NCBI RefSeq assembly: GCF_001431425.1
Contig: NZ_LDJG01000028.1
Coordinates: forward strand, 28,476-92,475
Length of the DNA stretch: 64,000 nucleotides
Direction of reading: 5' to 3'
From: Stenotrophomonas nitritireducens
GTDB taxonomy: Bacteria; Pseudomonadota; Gammaproteobacteria; Xanthomonadales; Xanthomonadaceae
In this document: in pieces, positions 9,595 to 19,587 of the stretch
How positions within the stretch are numbered: the stretch's first letter is position 1
Layout: every line of letters begins with the position of its first letter
Position numbers and translations under genes: made by a program
The notes under the pieces: generated by a model
Databases searched by the model: none
Told to the model about the DNA's origin: nothing
Seen by the model: the letters and a program-made list of their open reading frames with translations, nothing else

Positions 9595-9853
9595 GCGTCA
9601 CCGTGGGAATGGGAACAACCGCCACGAGTCCGCAGGGCCATTGGATGGCCTTCCTGCAGGGCGGGCGGGCCCACCATTGTCGCCGACCGCGGCCCGTGGC
9701 GCAAAGTAAAGGCCAGCCTGGAACCACGAAAAGGGCGGAATCACGCGCCATTTCAGCCACTTGCCGACCGCCGCGCCGGGATGGCCGGCGGCCCGCGGCG
9801 GCTCCCGCCCGCACCTATACTCCTTCCTGCCGCCCGTCGCCGGAGCCCTGCAC

Positions 9854-11467
9854 TTGTCTTCCCGTTCCTCGCTGATCGACCGCATCGAATCGATACCGCG
9901 GCGCGAGCTCTATTTCTTCGCGCTGTACCGGGTGCTGATCGCCAGCCTGATCGCGGCGCTGGTGTTCAGCCCGCTGAGCGCGCTGATGAGCGAGGCGCAC
10001 CATCCCGTGCTGGCGCGCGCGGTCTCCATCGGCTACCTGCCGGTCGCGCTGGGCCTGCTGGCATGGGGCCGCAACGAGCGCTGGCTGCAGCCGCTGGTGT
10101 TCTGGGGGGCAGTGACCGACATCCTCGCCGCCACCCTGCTCACCCATGCGCTGCCCGGCGCCAGCGCCGGCATCTCGATGACCCTGCTGTTCAACATCTC
10201 CGCCGCGGCCATGCTGCTGCCGCTGTCGCGCGGCATGCTGGTAGCGCTGGTGGCCAGCATCGCCACCGTGGCCGAATTCGGCTGGCGCGAACTGGAGGGC
10301 GGCGGGAGCACCCGCACCCTGGCCGAGCTGGCGATGTTCATCACCAGCTACCTCGCCTTGGCCTGGATCAGCTACCAGATCGGCAACCGCGCCCGCCGCA
10401 ACCAGCAGCTGGCCGAGCGGCGCGGCGCCGAGGTCGCCAATCTGTTCGAGATCAACGAGCTGATCATCCGCCGCATGCGCACCGGCGTATTGGTGGTCGA
10501 TGGCGGCGGCCGCATCGCCCTGGCCAACGAGGCCGCCGCCGCCCTGCTGGGCGAAGCCGGCGACGGGCTGGCCGGCGGCGAGGCGCGGCTGGGACAGATC
10601 GCGCCGGAGCTGGCCCGGCGCCTGCAGCGCTGGCGCGCCGATTCCAACGGCGAGGAGCTGCCGCTGCAGCTGGCCAACGGCCAGGCCGAAGTACAGCCGC
10701 GTTTCGCCCGCCTGCTGGCCGACAGCGACCAGACCCTGCTGTTCCTGGACGACACCAGCGTGGTCTCGCGCCGCGCCGAGTCGCTGACCCTTTCAACCCT
10801 GGGCCGCTTCTCGGCCAGCCTCGCCCACGAGATCCGCAACCCGCTGGCGGCGATCAACTACGCCACCCAACTGCTGGAGGAATCCAACGACCTGGGCGAT
10901 GCCGACCGGCGCCTGCTGCAGATCATCCACCAGCAGTGCCAGCGCACCAACGGCATCGTCGAGAGCGTGCTGGCGCTGGCCCGCCGCGAGCGCGCCAGCC
11001 CCGAAAACCTGGACCTGGCCAGCTTCGTGCGCCGCTTCGTGCTGGAGTACCGGCAGACGCTGTCCACCGAGACCGATGACGTGGAATCCATCATCCGCGA
11101 GTCCTCGGTGCCGGCGCTGATGGACCCGCGCCACCTGCACCAGGTCCTGACCGCACTGGTGCACAACGCGCTCAAATACGGCCGCATGGGCGACGAACCG
11201 GCGCGGGTGCGGATCCGCGTCGCATCTTCCGGCCGCCATGCGGTGATCGACGTGATCGACCGCGGCCCCGGCATCCCCGAGGGAGTGGCCACGCAGTTGT
11301 TCCGGCCGTTCTACACCACCTCCGAACACGGCACCGGACTGGGCCTATACATCGCCCGCGAGCTGTGCCGGGCCAGCCAGGCGCAGCTGGAATACATCCC
11401 GGTACCGACCCGCGGCGCCTGTTTCCGCATCGTCATGGCCGCGCCGCACGGCGCGTTCGCCGCCTGA
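9854..11467 (+). CDS. pilS: Type IV pilus sensor histidine kinase PilS
   Basis: Membrane sensor kinase that phosphorylates PilR to control pilin transcription. Six hydrophobic segments (about residues 20-170) are followed by a PAS-like region (about 200-300), a HisKA domain with H325 in the LAHEIRNPLAAINY H-box, and an ATPase domain ending with GTGLGLYIARELC near 493. I place the start at TTG 9854, which has GGAG eight bases upstream and gives 537 residues, close to the usual PilS length. An ATG at 9761 adds 31 residues rich in proline and glycine that do not look like a PilS N-terminus. pilR follows after 62 bases. Confidence 0.9.
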   Translation: MSSRSSLIDRIESIPRRELYFFALYRVLIASLIAALVFSPLSALMSEAHHPVLARAVSIGYLPVALGLLAWGRNERWLQPLVFWGAVTDILAATLLTHALPGASAGISMTLLFNISAAAMLLPLSRGMLVALVASIATVAEFGWRELEGGGSTRTLAELAMFITSYLALAWISYQIGNRARRNQQLAERRGAEVANLFEINELIIRRMRTGVLVVDGGGRIALANEAAAALLGEAGDGLAGGEARLGQIAPELARRLQRWRADSNGEELPLQLANGQAEVQPRFARLLADSDQTLLFLDDTSVVSRRAESLTLSTLGRFSASLAHEIRNPLAAINYATQLLEESNDLGDADRRLLQIIHQQCQRTNGIVESVLALARRERASPENLDLASFVRRFVLEYRQTLSTETDDVESIIRESSVPALMDPRHLHQVLTALVHNALKYGRMGDEPARVRIRVASSGRHAVIDVIDRGPGIPEGVATQLFRPFYTTSEHGTGLGLYIARELCRASQAQLEYIPVPTRGACFRIVMAAPHGAFAA

Positions 11468-11529
11468 TCCGGATGCAGGCCGGGCGCCGAAGATGACGTC
11501 CAGCCTCGGACTCGGCTATCGTTTTCAAC

Positions 11530-12897
11530 ATGAACGTGACGCATAGCGCGCTGGTCGTCGACGACGAGCGGGACATCCGCGAACTCCTGGTCCTGACCCT
11601 GGGCAGGATGGGACTGCGCATCAGCACCGCCGCCAACCTGGCCGAGGCCCGCGAACTGCTGGCCAGCAACAGCTTCGACCTGTGCCTGACCGACATGCGC
11701 CTGCCCGACGGCAACGGCATCGAACTGGTCACCGAGATCGCACGCGATCACCCGCGCACGCCGGTGGCCATGATCACCGCCTTCGGCAGCATGGACCTGG
11801 CGGTGGAGGCATTGAAGGCCGGCGCCTTCGACTTCGTCAGCAAGCCGGTGGACATCGGCGTGCTGCGCGGCATGGTCAAGCACGCGCTGGAACTCAACAA
11901 CAGCGAGCGCACCGCGCCGCCGGCGCCGCCGGAGAGCGCTTCGCGCCTGCTCGGCGACTCGCAGGCAATGGCCGACCTGCGCACCACCATCGCCAAGGTC
12001 GCGCGCAGCCAGGCGCCGGTCTACATCGTCGGCGAGTCCGGCGTCGGCAAGGAGCTGGTCGCACGCACCATCCACGACCAGGGCGGGCGCGCGGCCGGGC
12101 CGTTCATCCCGGTCAACTGCGGCGCCATCCCCGGCGAGTTGATGGAGAGCGAGTTCTTCGGCCACAAGAAGGGCAGCTTCACCGGCGCGCATGCCGACAA
12201 GCCCGGACTGTTCCAGGCCGCGCATGGCGGCACCCTGTTCCTGGACGAAGTGGCCGAACTGCCGCTGCAGATGCAGGTCAAGCTGCTGCGCGCGATCCAG
12301 GAGAAATCCGTACGCCCGGTCGGCTCGGCCACCGAAGTGCCGGTGGACGTGCGCATCCTGTCGGCCACGCACAAGGACCTGGCCGTGCTGGTACAGGACG
12401 GTCGTTTCCGCCACGACCTGTACTACCGCATCAACGTCATCGAACTGCGCGTGCCGCCGCTGCGCGAGCGCCGCGGCGACCTGCCGCAGCTGGCGGCGGC
12501 CATCCTCAGCCGGCTGGCTCGTTCGCAGCAGCTGCCCACGCCGCTGCTCTCGCCCTCGGCGCTGGACGCGCTGGCCGGCCATGCCTTCCCCGGCAACGTG
12601 CGCGAACTGGAGAACGTGCTGGAACGCGCGCTCGCCCTGGTCGATGGCGACAGCATCGGCGCCAGCGACCTGCGCCTGCCGGCGCCGCGCACCGATGCAT
12701 CCATGGCCACCGAAGAAGCCGTGGCCGACATCGAAGCCGGCAATGCCGCCCTTCCCTCCTATATCGAACAGATGGAACGCGCGGCCATCCAGAAGGCACT
12801 GGAAGAGAACCGCTGGAACCGGACCCGCACCGCGGCGCAGCTGGGCATCACCTTCCGGGCGCTGCGCTACAAGCTCAAGAAGCTCGGGATGGATTGA
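11530..12897 (+). CDS. pilR: Sigma-54-dependent response regulator PilR
   Basis: NtrC-family activator of pilin genes. The receiver domain has acidic D11-D12 and phosphoacceptor D55 in LTDMRLPDG. The AAA+ domain has Walker A GESGVGKE at 168-175, the sigma-54-contacting loop GSFTGA at 215-220 (a Ser variant of GAFTGA, which I recall in other PilR proteins), and [10 protein letters not shown] as Walker B. A Fis-type helix-turn-helix ends the 455 residues ([20 protein letters not shown]). The two pilin genes of this window carry matching sigma-54 promoters, at 29151 and 29793. Confidence 0.95.
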   Translation: MNVTHSALVVDDERDIRELLVLTLGRMGLRISTAANLAEARELLASNSFDLCLTDMRLPDGNGIELVTEIARDHPRTPVAMITAFGSMDLAVEALKAGAFDFVSKPVDIGVLRGMVKHALELNNSERTAPPAPPESASRLLGDSQAMADLRTTIAKVARSQAPVYIVGESGVGKELVARTIHDQGGRAAGPFIPVNCGAIPGELMESEFFGHKKGSFTGAHADKPGLFQAAHGGTLFLDEVAELPLQMQVKLLRAIQEKSVRPVGSATEVPVDVRILSATHKDLAVLVQDGRFRHDLYYRINVIELRVPPLRERRGDLPQLAAAILSRLARSQQLPTPLLSPSALDALAGHAFPGNVRELENVLERALALVDGDSIGASDLRLPAPRTDASMATEEAVADIEAGNAALPSYIEQMERAAIQKALEENRWNRTRTAAQLGITFRALRYKLKKLGMD

Positions 12898-12949
12898 GCC
12901 CACCCGCTTGCCGGGCCACACCCGGCGCGCACAACCAAACAGCAGCACG

Positions 12950-13160
12950 GGGGACGCCCTGCCGGGGCACTACCGCGCAGGCCCCGCCGGGTGGTGCCCG
13001 ACGCTACAGCTCCCCGCCATCCTGTAGAGCGGGGCAAAGCCCCGCTGGAGCTTTCCCGCGCAAGCCCCGCCGGGCGCTGCCCGGCGCTACAGCCCCCGCC
13101 ATCCTGTAGAGCGGGGCAACGCCCCGCTGGAGCCCTCCCGGCCAACCCCGCCGGGGTATC
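12950..13160 (+). repeat. Double-hairpin GTAG repeat array A
   Basis: One degenerate unit (ending near 13009), one full unit at 13023-13091 and a truncated one from 13105. A full unit is about 69 bp, runs from TGTAG to CTACA, and contains two GC hairpins, AGCGGGGC..GCCCCGCT and CGCCGGGC..GCCCGGCG. Orientation: the GCGGGGC hairpin comes first on the + strand. It fills most of the 295-bp gap between pilR and the sensor kinase; I see no gene here. Confidence 0.85.
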
Positions 13161-13192
13161 ACCATCATGCTCCGCCACTGGAGCGCCTCGAC

Positions 13193-15112
13193 CTACAAGG
13201 GCTCGGCCACACTCTCCGGGCCGACGCAGGGGATATGCAGGGTAAAGCAGGTTCCCTCCGGCACGTCGCCCGGATCGCCCGCGCGGCGGCTGCGCACCTC
13301 GATCCGTCCGCCCAGCACCTCGGTCACGATCTGGTGGACGATGTGCAGCCCCAGGCCGGTGCCGCCGCGGTTGCGTGCCGTGGTGTAGAACGGCTCGAAG
13401 ATGCGCGCCAGATCCTCCGGCGCGATGCCGCTGCCGTCATCGGCCACCTCTATCCGGACCTGCGCCGCGCCATCGCGGCGGGCCGCCAGCCGGATGCGCC
13501 CCCCCTTCCCTTCGGGATACGCGTGCAGCAGCGCGTTGTTGAGCAGATTGGCCACCACCTGCTCCAGTGGACCGGGATAGGTCTGCATGGCAATGCCCGG
13601 TTCCAGGTCCAGTTCGAGCGCGATGCCCTCGGCCAGGCCCCCGCGGCGCAGGCGCGGATCGGCATCGAGCAGGACTTCGGCCAGGTCGAAGCGACGGCGC
13701 TCCAGCGACGCGCGGTCCACGGCCACCTGCTTGAACCGCTTCACCAGCGCCGAGGTACGCCGCAGTTCCCCATCGGCCAGGGCACAGGCGCCTGCAGCCT
13801 CGGCCAGGAAGCTCTCCAGTTCGGACCGGCGCAGGCCCGCCATGATCTGCGCCTGCAGGCGGGCGACGCCGCTGCGCAGCGTGCCCAGCGCCAGCTGCGC
13901 GCTGGCCAGGGGGGTGTTCATTTCGTGCGCGACGCCGGCCACCATCAGGCCGAGCGAGGACAGGCGCTCGGCCCGCGCCAGTTCCTGCTGCGCCGCCTGC
14001 AGATGCCCGTTCGCCAGCGCCAGTGCCTCGTTGCTGTCGCGCAGGCGCTGCATGTAGGCCAGTTCGCGCGCCAGGCCGCGCGCCTGGCCCAGCACCACCC
14101 ACAGCACCAGCACGACCCCCAGCAGCGCCAACCCGCCAAGCGCCGCCTTCCAGCGCGCCGCCGGCAGCCGCGAGCGATGCACAAGCAGCCGCAGTTGCCC
14201 CAGGGTCGGGTCGGCATGGGCCAGCAGGTCGCCTTCGGTACCGCGCCAGGCCGCCTGCAGGGTGGAGAAGCTCCAGTCGTGCCAGTCGCCCGATGGACGC
14301 CGCTGCATCGCGGCCCACAGCGCCGGGTCGAAGTTCGCCACGGTGTGCCCGGCCTGGCCCAGCTGCCATCCCCAGGCATCATCGGGAGTCGGACCGAGCA
14401 GCCAGTAGCCCTGCGGATGGACCAGGTACAGGCTGAAACCCGATTGCGCCGCCCGCGTGCGCAGGCGTTCGAGCAAGACGTTGCCATGCAGGTTGACCAC
14501 CGCCACGCCGGCGCTGCCATCGGCCAGCAGGAACGATGAGGAGGCGCGCAGGGTCGGGCGCAGCGGCTGCTCGATGCGCCCGTTCTCGACATTGAGATCC
14601 AGCGGCGAGAGATGGATCTGGCCCGGCTGCAGATGCAGCGCGTTCTCGAAGAACGGCCGGCCGCGCTTGTCCTGCAGCGCGCTCCCGGGAACGCGGCGGA
14701 TGCTGCCCGCATCCTGGTCCACGCGCAGGCGCTCGCGGCCGGTGGCGTCCATCCAGCGCACTTTGTGATAGTCGCCGCCGGCCATCAGGAAGCTGGTGTA
14801 GGTCTCCAGCAGCTGCGCCTGCGAACCGCTTTCCAGCAGGCGCGGGGTCAGGAAGGCGAGAAAGCGGGTGTCGTCGCGCAACCGTCCCAGCCGGCGCAGC
14901 ATCGACTGCGCCGCGTTCTCCACCGCATCGTGCGCGGCCTGGCGTTCGGGCAGGCGCACGGCACGGTCCATCTCGTACCAGAGCACCGGCAACGCGGTCA
15001 GCAGGCCCAGCAGCCAGGGCGCGGCGATCAGCGTCACCCGCCATGGGTGAGCGCGCAGCGCGGCCCAGGCCTCCTGCCAGCGCAGGCGCGGCGACTCCCA
15101 GAGGCGGCGCAT
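13193..15112 (-). CDS. Membrane-bound sensor histidine kinase
   Basis: A 639-residue hybrid-less kinase. A helix at about residues 22-44, a large periplasmic region of about 270 residues that looks like a Cache-type sensor, and a second helix near 320-340 are followed by a coiled-coil linker, HisKA with H396 in AHEMNTPLASAQ, and an HATPase domain (NLLNNALLHA, DDGSGI, GTGLGLHIV). The ATG at 15112 lies two bases after the stop of the upstream response regulator gene; a longer in-frame start would overlap that gene. Its partner is therefore almost certainly the REC-DUF3369-EAL protein. The ligand is unknown. Confidence 0.85.
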   Translation of the reverse strand: MRRLWESPRLRWQEAWAALRAHPWRVTLIAAPWLLGLLTALPVLWYEMDRAVRLPERQAAHDAVENAAQSMLRRLGRLRDDTRFLAFLTPRLLESGSQAQLLETYTSFLMAGGDYHKVRWMDATGRERLRVDQDAGSIRRVPGSALQDKRGRPFFENALHLQPGQIHLSPLDLNVENGRIEQPLRPTLRASSSFLLADGSAGVAVVNLHGNVLLERLRTRAAQSGFSLYLVHPQGYWLLGPTPDDAWGWQLGQAGHTVANFDPALWAAMQRRPSGDWHDWSFSTLQAAWRGTEGDLLAHADPTLGQLRLLVHRSRLPAARWKAALGGLALLGVVLVLWVVLGQARGLARELAYMQRLRDSNEALALANGHLQAAQQELARAERLSSLGLMVAGVAHEMNTPLASAQLALGTLRSGVARLQAQIMAGLRRSELESFLAEAAGACALADGELRRTSALVKRFKQVAVDRASLERRRFDLAEVLLDADPRLRRGGLAEGIALELDLEPGIAMQTYPGPLEQVVANLLNNALLHAYPEGKGGRIRLAARRDGAAQVRIEVADDGSGIAPEDLARIFEPFYTTARNRGGTGLGLHIVHQIVTEVLGGRIEVRSRRAGDPGDVPEGTCFTLHIPCVGPESVAEPL

Positions 15113-15114
15113 GC

Positions 15115-17340
15115 TCAGGCCTGGCCGCGCAGTCGCGCGATGAAGTCTTCCACCGGCTCTGGGCGCGCGAACAGGTAGCCCTGCGCGCAGGGGCATTCAT
15201 GGCGGCGCAGCCATTCGACCTGGGCGGGGGTTTCCACGCCTTCGGCGACGATGTCCAGGCCCAGCCGGCGGCCCAGCGCGATGATCATGTCCGCCACGTT
15301 CGCACCGCCGCCTTCCCCGCCGACGCCCGCGGTGAACTGCCGGTCCAGCTTGAGCCGCGTCACCGGCAGCGAATGCACATAGCGCAGCGACGAATAGCCG
15401 GTTCCGAAATCATCCACCGCGATGCCGAACCCGAGCCGCCGCAGGCGCGCCAGCAGCTCGCGGCCGTCCTGGTAGTCGCTCATCACCGTACCTTCGGTGA
15501 TCTCCAGTTCCATCCGCCGCGGTTCGATGCCGTGGCGCGCCACCGTGGCGGCCAGTTCCTCGATGAACTCGCGCCGATGCAACTGCAGCGGCGACACGTT
15601 GACCGACACCGGGATATCCGGGAAGCCCGCCCGCTCCATCGCGCGCAGGGCATCGCAGGCCAGCTCGATCACCCGCCCGCCCAGCGGCACGATCAGGCCG
15701 CTGGCCTCGGCGACCGGGATGAAACTTGCCGGCGACATCGGCCGCCCATCCTCGGTCCAGCGCGCCAGCGCCTCGGCACCGACGATGGCGCCGCTCTGCA
15801 GGTCCACCTGCGCCTGCAGCGCGATGCCGATGCGGTCCTCGCGCAGCGCGCGGTACAGTGCACGCGACTCCAGGAAGCGGTGCAGGTTCTCCTGCTCGCT
15901 CTCGATCTGGTACTCGGCCACGCCATGCCCGCCGCTGGCGCGGATCCGGTTCACCAGCAGCAGGCCGGCCGCCAGCGCGCCACCGGAGCCGCCGCGGTAT
16001 ACGTCCAGGTCGACCCGCGCCGCATCCACTCGCAGGAAGGGCAATTCGCCGGCATCCTCGCTCTGCTCCAGCGCATCGACCGGATCGGAGGCCAGCCAGC
16101 GCGACGGCCCGAGCACGGCGAAGGTGCCCTCGTGCAGGCGCGCGATGTGGCAGGGCGGCGGATACATCTGCGCCAACCGCTCGGCCATGCGCTGCAGCAG
16201 CAGGTCGCCCTGCTCCGGCCCCAGCGCGAGACTTCCGTCGCTGTACTGGCCGAGGTCGACCACCAGCAGGCTCTGCCCGCAGGGCCGCGGCAGCTCCAGT
16301 ACCTGCCGCAGGTCGCGGCGCAGCGCATTGCCGTTGGGAATATCCAGCAGGCTGTCGCGGTAGGCGACCCGGTCCAGCCGCGCCGCCAGGTCGACGTTGA
16401 CCAGGCCGGCATTGGCGTGGGTGACGAACACCTGCAGCAGTTCGTGTTCCTCGGCGTCGAGCGAGCGCTCGGTCGCCAGGTAGATCGCCATCGGCGGCAC
16501 CGTGCCGTCGCCATCGAGGAACAGCACCTGGCTGGACGGCATGCCGATGCTGGAGCGGCACGCGAATGCATCCAGCAGCAGGTCGCGGACCATCGGGTCG
16601 GCGATGTCCTGCACGCGGCGGCCTTCCAATGCCTCGAAGCAGCCATCGGCCGCGGTCACCAGTGCCTCGTCCGCAGGCAGGTCGACCGCGCCATCGTGCA
16701 GGCATACCAGGCCGTCCAGCGGCACCTCCAGCAGCGCCGCCAATTCGCGCAGCAACTGCCGCGAGAAACCGTCAGGATCGCGCAGCCCGGCCAGGCGGCT
16801 GCCGGCCTGCACGATGTGCTGCAACCCGCGCTTGGCCCGCGCCAGCGCATGGATCTCGCTCCATGTCCGCAGCGAACCGGTGACGATGCCCTGCAGCCGC
16901 TCGCGGTAGAGGTCGGTCTTGAGCCAGTACTCGCTGATGTCCAGCTGCTGCAGGGTCTTGCGCAGCGGCGCCATGCCGGGCTGGCCGGTGATCAGCACGA
17001 TGCGCACTTCGGAGTTGCCCATCTGCTCGCGCACCGCGCGCACCAGCTGCAGGCCGGCGTCGTCGGTCTCCATCACCACGTCCAGCAGGATCGCGGAGAT
17101 GCCGGGATTGGCCGCCATCATCTGGCGGGCCTCGCTGGACGAGGATGCCGTCAGCAGCCGCAGCGGGCTTTCGTTGAAACGGAAATCCGACAGTGCCATC
17201 CGCAGCGACTGCTGGAAGCCGGGGTCGTCATCGACGCTGAGGACGGTGAAGGGAGTGTTGTCCGGCGACTGGCCATTGTCGGCCAGTTCCTGGCGGAACT
17301 CGAACATCCTGTCGTCGCCCGACCATGCGCTACCGCTCAT
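15115..17340 (-). CDS. Response regulator with DUF3369, degenerate GGDEF and EAL domains
   Basis: A 741-residue protein predicted to hydrolyse cyclic di-GMP under phosphorelay control. The receiver has D87 (AILLDVVME) as phosphoacceptor. A DUF3369 domain follows (about 175-320), then a GGDEF-like domain whose signature is reduced to HEGTF, so cyclase activity is unlikely. The EAL domain (about 495-735) keeps EALARW, SVNVSPLQL, ELEITEG, DDFGTGYSS, KLDRQF and EGVET, consistent with an active phosphodiesterase. I chose the ATG at 17340, preceded by GGGGAAAGGGG; an in-frame start lies 45 bases upstream. It is co-transcribed with the sensor kinase and lies between pilR and pilB, so an effect on pilus motility is plausible but inferred. 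Confidence 0.88.
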   Translation of the reverse strand: MSGSAWSGDDRMFEFRQELADNGQSPDNTPFTVLSVDDDPGFQQSLRMALSDFRFNESPLRLLTASSSSEARQMMAANPGISAILLDVVMETDDAGLQLVRAVREQMGNSEVRIVLITGQPGMAPLRKTLQQLDISEYWLKTDLYRERLQGIVTGSLRTWSEIHALARAKRGLQHIVQAGSRLAGLRDPDGFSRQLLRELAALLEVPLDGLVCLHDGAVDLPADEALVTAADGCFEALEGRRVQDIADPMVRDLLLDAFACRSSIGMPSSQVLFLDGDGTVPPMAIYLATERSLDAEEHELLQVFVTHANAGLVNVDLAARLDRVAYRDSLLDIPNGNALRRDLRQVLELPRPCGQSLLVVDLGQYSDGSLALGPEQGDLLLQRMAERLAQMYPPPCHIARLHEGTFAVLGPSRWLASDPVDALEQSEDAGELPFLRVDAARVDLDVYRGGSGGALAAGLLLVNRIRASGGHGVAEYQIESEQENLHRFLESRALYRALREDRIGIALQAQVDLQSGAIVGAEALARWTEDGRPMSPASFIPVAEASGLIVPLGGRVIELACDALRAMERAGFPDIPVSVNVSPLQLHRREFIEELAATVARHGIEPRRMELEITEGTVMSDYQDGRELLARLRRLGFGIAVDDFGTGYSSLRYVHSLPVTRLKLDRQFTAGVGGEGGGANVADMIIALGRRLGLDIVAEGVETPAQVEWLRRHECPCAQGYLFARPEPVEDFIARLRGQA

Positions 17341-17513
17341 GCCCCTTTCCCCCAGACCCGGCTGTACTGGACCGACACGTGCCACGCCAGCCTAGCGCAT
17401 TCATGCCCGGCGGTCGAACCCCGTTGTCAGCTCCATTATCGGGTTAGCGGCAGGGATGCTCCGCGCCTGAACAGCCATGCCGGCCGGGAGCATGGAGGTG
17501 AGCGCAGCTGTTT

Positions 17514-17671
17514 TGTAGCGCCGGGCAACGCCCGGCGGAGCTTCGCCGGTAGAGCCTCAGCGGGGCGTTGCCCCGCTCTACAGGAATGCGAGCGCTGCGG
17601 CTTTGTAGCGCCGGGCAACGCCCGGCGGGGGTTTGCCGGTAATGCTCCAGCGGGGCTTCGCCCCGCTCTAC
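17514..17671 (-). repeat. Double-hairpin GTAG repeat array B
   Basis: Two full units, 17514-17582 and 17604-17671, of the same repeat as array A but in the opposite orientation: on the + strand the CGCCGGGC hairpin comes first and the GCGGGGC hairpin second. It lies in the 363-bp stretch between the EAL regulator and the end of pilB. The first part of that stretch (17341-17513) should hold the promoter of the regulator-kinase operon. No gene is seen here. Confidence 0.88.
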
Positions 17672-17703
17672 GGCTCCCTGCGGCGGGAGCGCCCGATCTG
17701 GCC

Positions 17704-19434
17704 TCAGTCCTTGGTGACGCGGTTGATCTCGGTCAGGCTGGTGATGCCCTGCGCGGCCTTGAGCAGCGCCGACTGGCGCAGGTCGTTGACGCCGATCTTC
17801 TGCGCGGCCTCGGCGATGTCCAGCGCGTTGCCGCCCTGCAACACGATCGTGGCGATGTCGTCGGTCATCGGCATCACCTGGTAGATGCCGGTACGGCCCT
17901 TGTAACCCTCGGTGCACTCCTCGCAGCCGACCGGCTCGTGGAGCTGGATGCCCTTGTCGATCTGCGCCTGGGTGAAGCCTTCGGCCAGCAGCGCGTTGAC
18001 GGGCAGTTCCGCACGGCGCTTGCACTGCGGGCACAGCCGTCGCGCCAGGCGCTGGGCGATGACCAGGGTGACCGAAGAGGTGATGTTGTACGGGGCGATG
18101 CCCATGTTCATCAGGCGCGCGATGGTCTGCGGCGCATCGTTGGTATGCAGGGTGGACAGCACCATGTGACCGGTCTGCGCCGCCTTGATCGCGATCTCGG
18201 CCGTCTCCAGGTCGCGGATTTCGCCGACCATGATCACGTCCGGATCCTGGCGCAGGAACGAGCGCAGCGCAGCGGCGAAGGTCATGCCGCGCTTGTTGTT
18301 CTGCTGCACCTGGTTCACGCCGGGCAAGCGGATTTCCACCGGGTCCTCGGCGGTGGAGATGTTGCGGGTCTCGTCGTTGAGGATGCCCAGCGCGGTATAC
18401 AGCGACACCGTCTTGCCCGAGCCGGTCGGGCCGGTCACCAGCACCATGCCGTAGGGCTTGTGGATGGCCTCAAGGAACAGCCGCTGCTGCTCGGGCTCAT
18501 AGCCGAGCTTGTCGATGCCCAGCTTGGCCGCGCTGCCGTCGAGGATGCGCAGCACGATCTTCTCGCCGAACAGCGTCGGCAGCGTGCTCACGCGGAAGTC
18601 GATCTGCTTGGCCTTGGACAGGTTGAGCTTGATGCGGCCGTCCTGCGGCACGCGCTTCTCGGCGATGTCCAGCTGCGACATCACCTTCAGGCGCGCGGCG
18701 ATGCGTTCGCGCAGTTTCACCGGCGCCCTGGCCACCGTCTTGAGCAGGCCGTCGATGCGGAAACGCACCCGGTAGTCGTCCTCGTAGGGCTCGAAGTGGA
18801 TGTCCGAAGCGCCGCGGCGGATCGCGTCCACCAGCACCTTGTTGACGAACTTCACCACCGGGGTGTCGTCGCCCTTGGCATCGATGCCGGCGTCGCCGCC
18901 ACCGCCCATGTCCTCATCGCCGGCGGCGACTTCCAGGTCGCCCACGCCCTCTTCATCGTCGCCCAGCCCACCGACCAGGCTCTCGTTGCTCGCCACCCAC
19001 TGGTCCAGCGTGCGCCGGATCTGGTCCTCATCCACCAGAATCGGCTCGACCACCAGGTTGGTGTGGAACTTGATCTCGTCCAGCGACTGGGTCGGGTTGC
19101 TGGTGCCGATGAACAGCTTGCCGCCGCGCTTGAACAGCGGCAGCACGTTATGCTTGCGCAGCAGCTCCTCGCTGACCAGCTTCATCGCGTTCTGGTTGGC
19201 GTCGAACACCGAGGCATCCAGCAACGGCATGCCGAATTCGACGGCATTGGCCGCCGCCAGCTGCGCGGCGTTGACCAGCTTCTTCTCGGCCAGCCACTGC
19301 GCCAGCGGCACCTTGGCCGTCCCGGCCTGCGCCATCGCGTTGCGCGCCGCCGCCTCGTCCAGCGCCCCGTCCTGCACCAGGCGGCGGGCGATCCCGGTGA
19401 TGCCCACCAGATTGGCGGCAACGGCTGTATTCAT
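17704..19434 (-). CDS. pilB: Type IV pilus extension ATPase PilB
   Basis: Hexameric motor that powers pilus assembly on the cytoplasmic side. The 576 residues hold an N-terminal MshEN-like region (about 1-150), an acidic-glycine linker (about 155-190), and the secretion ATPase core with Walker A GPTGSGKT at 335-342, Walker B around 399-408 (DPDVIMVGEIRD) and a four-cysteine zinc site (C468, C471, C504, C507). The ATG at 19434 gives the usual opening with NLVGITGIARRLV. The gene is transcribed away from the divergent tfpX-like gene. In related genomes pilB sits near pilA and pilC; here an insertion of about 10 kb separates them. Confidence 0.95.
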   Translation of the reverse strand: MNTAVAANLVGITGIARRLVQDGALDEAAARNAMAQAGTAKVPLAQWLAEKKLVNAAQLAAANAVEFGMPLLDASVFDANQNAMKLVSEELLRKHNVLPLFKRGGKLFIGTSNPTQSLDEIKFHTNLVVEPILVDEDQIRRTLDQWVASNESLVGGLGDDEEGVGDLEVAAGDEDMGGGGDAGIDAKGDDTPVVKFVNKVLVDAIRRGASDIHFEPYEDDYRVRFRIDGLLKTVARAPVKLRERIAARLKVMSQLDIAEKRVPQDGRIKLNLSKAKQIDFRVSTLPTLFGEKIVLRILDGSAAKLGIDKLGYEPEQQRLFLEAIHKPYGMVLVTGPTGSGKTVSLYTALGILNDETRNISTAEDPVEIRLPGVNQVQQNNKRGMTFAAALRSFLRQDPDVIMVGEIRDLETAEIAIKAAQTGHMVLSTLHTNDAPQTIARLMNMGIAPYNITSSVTLVIAQRLARRLCPQCKRRAELPVNALLAEGFTQAQIDKGIQLHEPVGCEECTEGYKGRTGIYQVMPMTDDIATIVLQGGNALDIAEAAQKIGVNDLRQSALLKAAQGITSLTEINRVTKD

Positions 19435-19587
19435 GGTGTTCCCCGGCACGGACGACAGTCCGGCGATTGTACCCGTGCCTTCTTCGCATGCCAGAGGCCC
19501 GTCAGTGCGTGGAGCCACCGTTCGTGCGGCTCGACGCCGGCCAGGACAGCCCGCATGCTGTGCGCCTCCAACCTGCGCCTGCAACCG

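Noticed and set aside
11311..12948. A 545-codon frame antisense to pilR
   Set aside because: A shadow of a well-supported NtrC-family gene; its Gln/His/Arg-rich translation is typical of antisense frames in high-GC DNA.
12898..13192. Terminator of pilR at the GCCGGG/CCCGGC hairpin near 12911
   Set aside because: The stem is short, has no T-tract, and lies at the start of a repeat array; I cannot separate it from repeat debris.
19435..19587. Sigma-54 promoter for pilB
   Set aside because: An AGGCACG block is visible on the minus strand, but the -12 position reads CAATC rather than TTGC at the right spacing.
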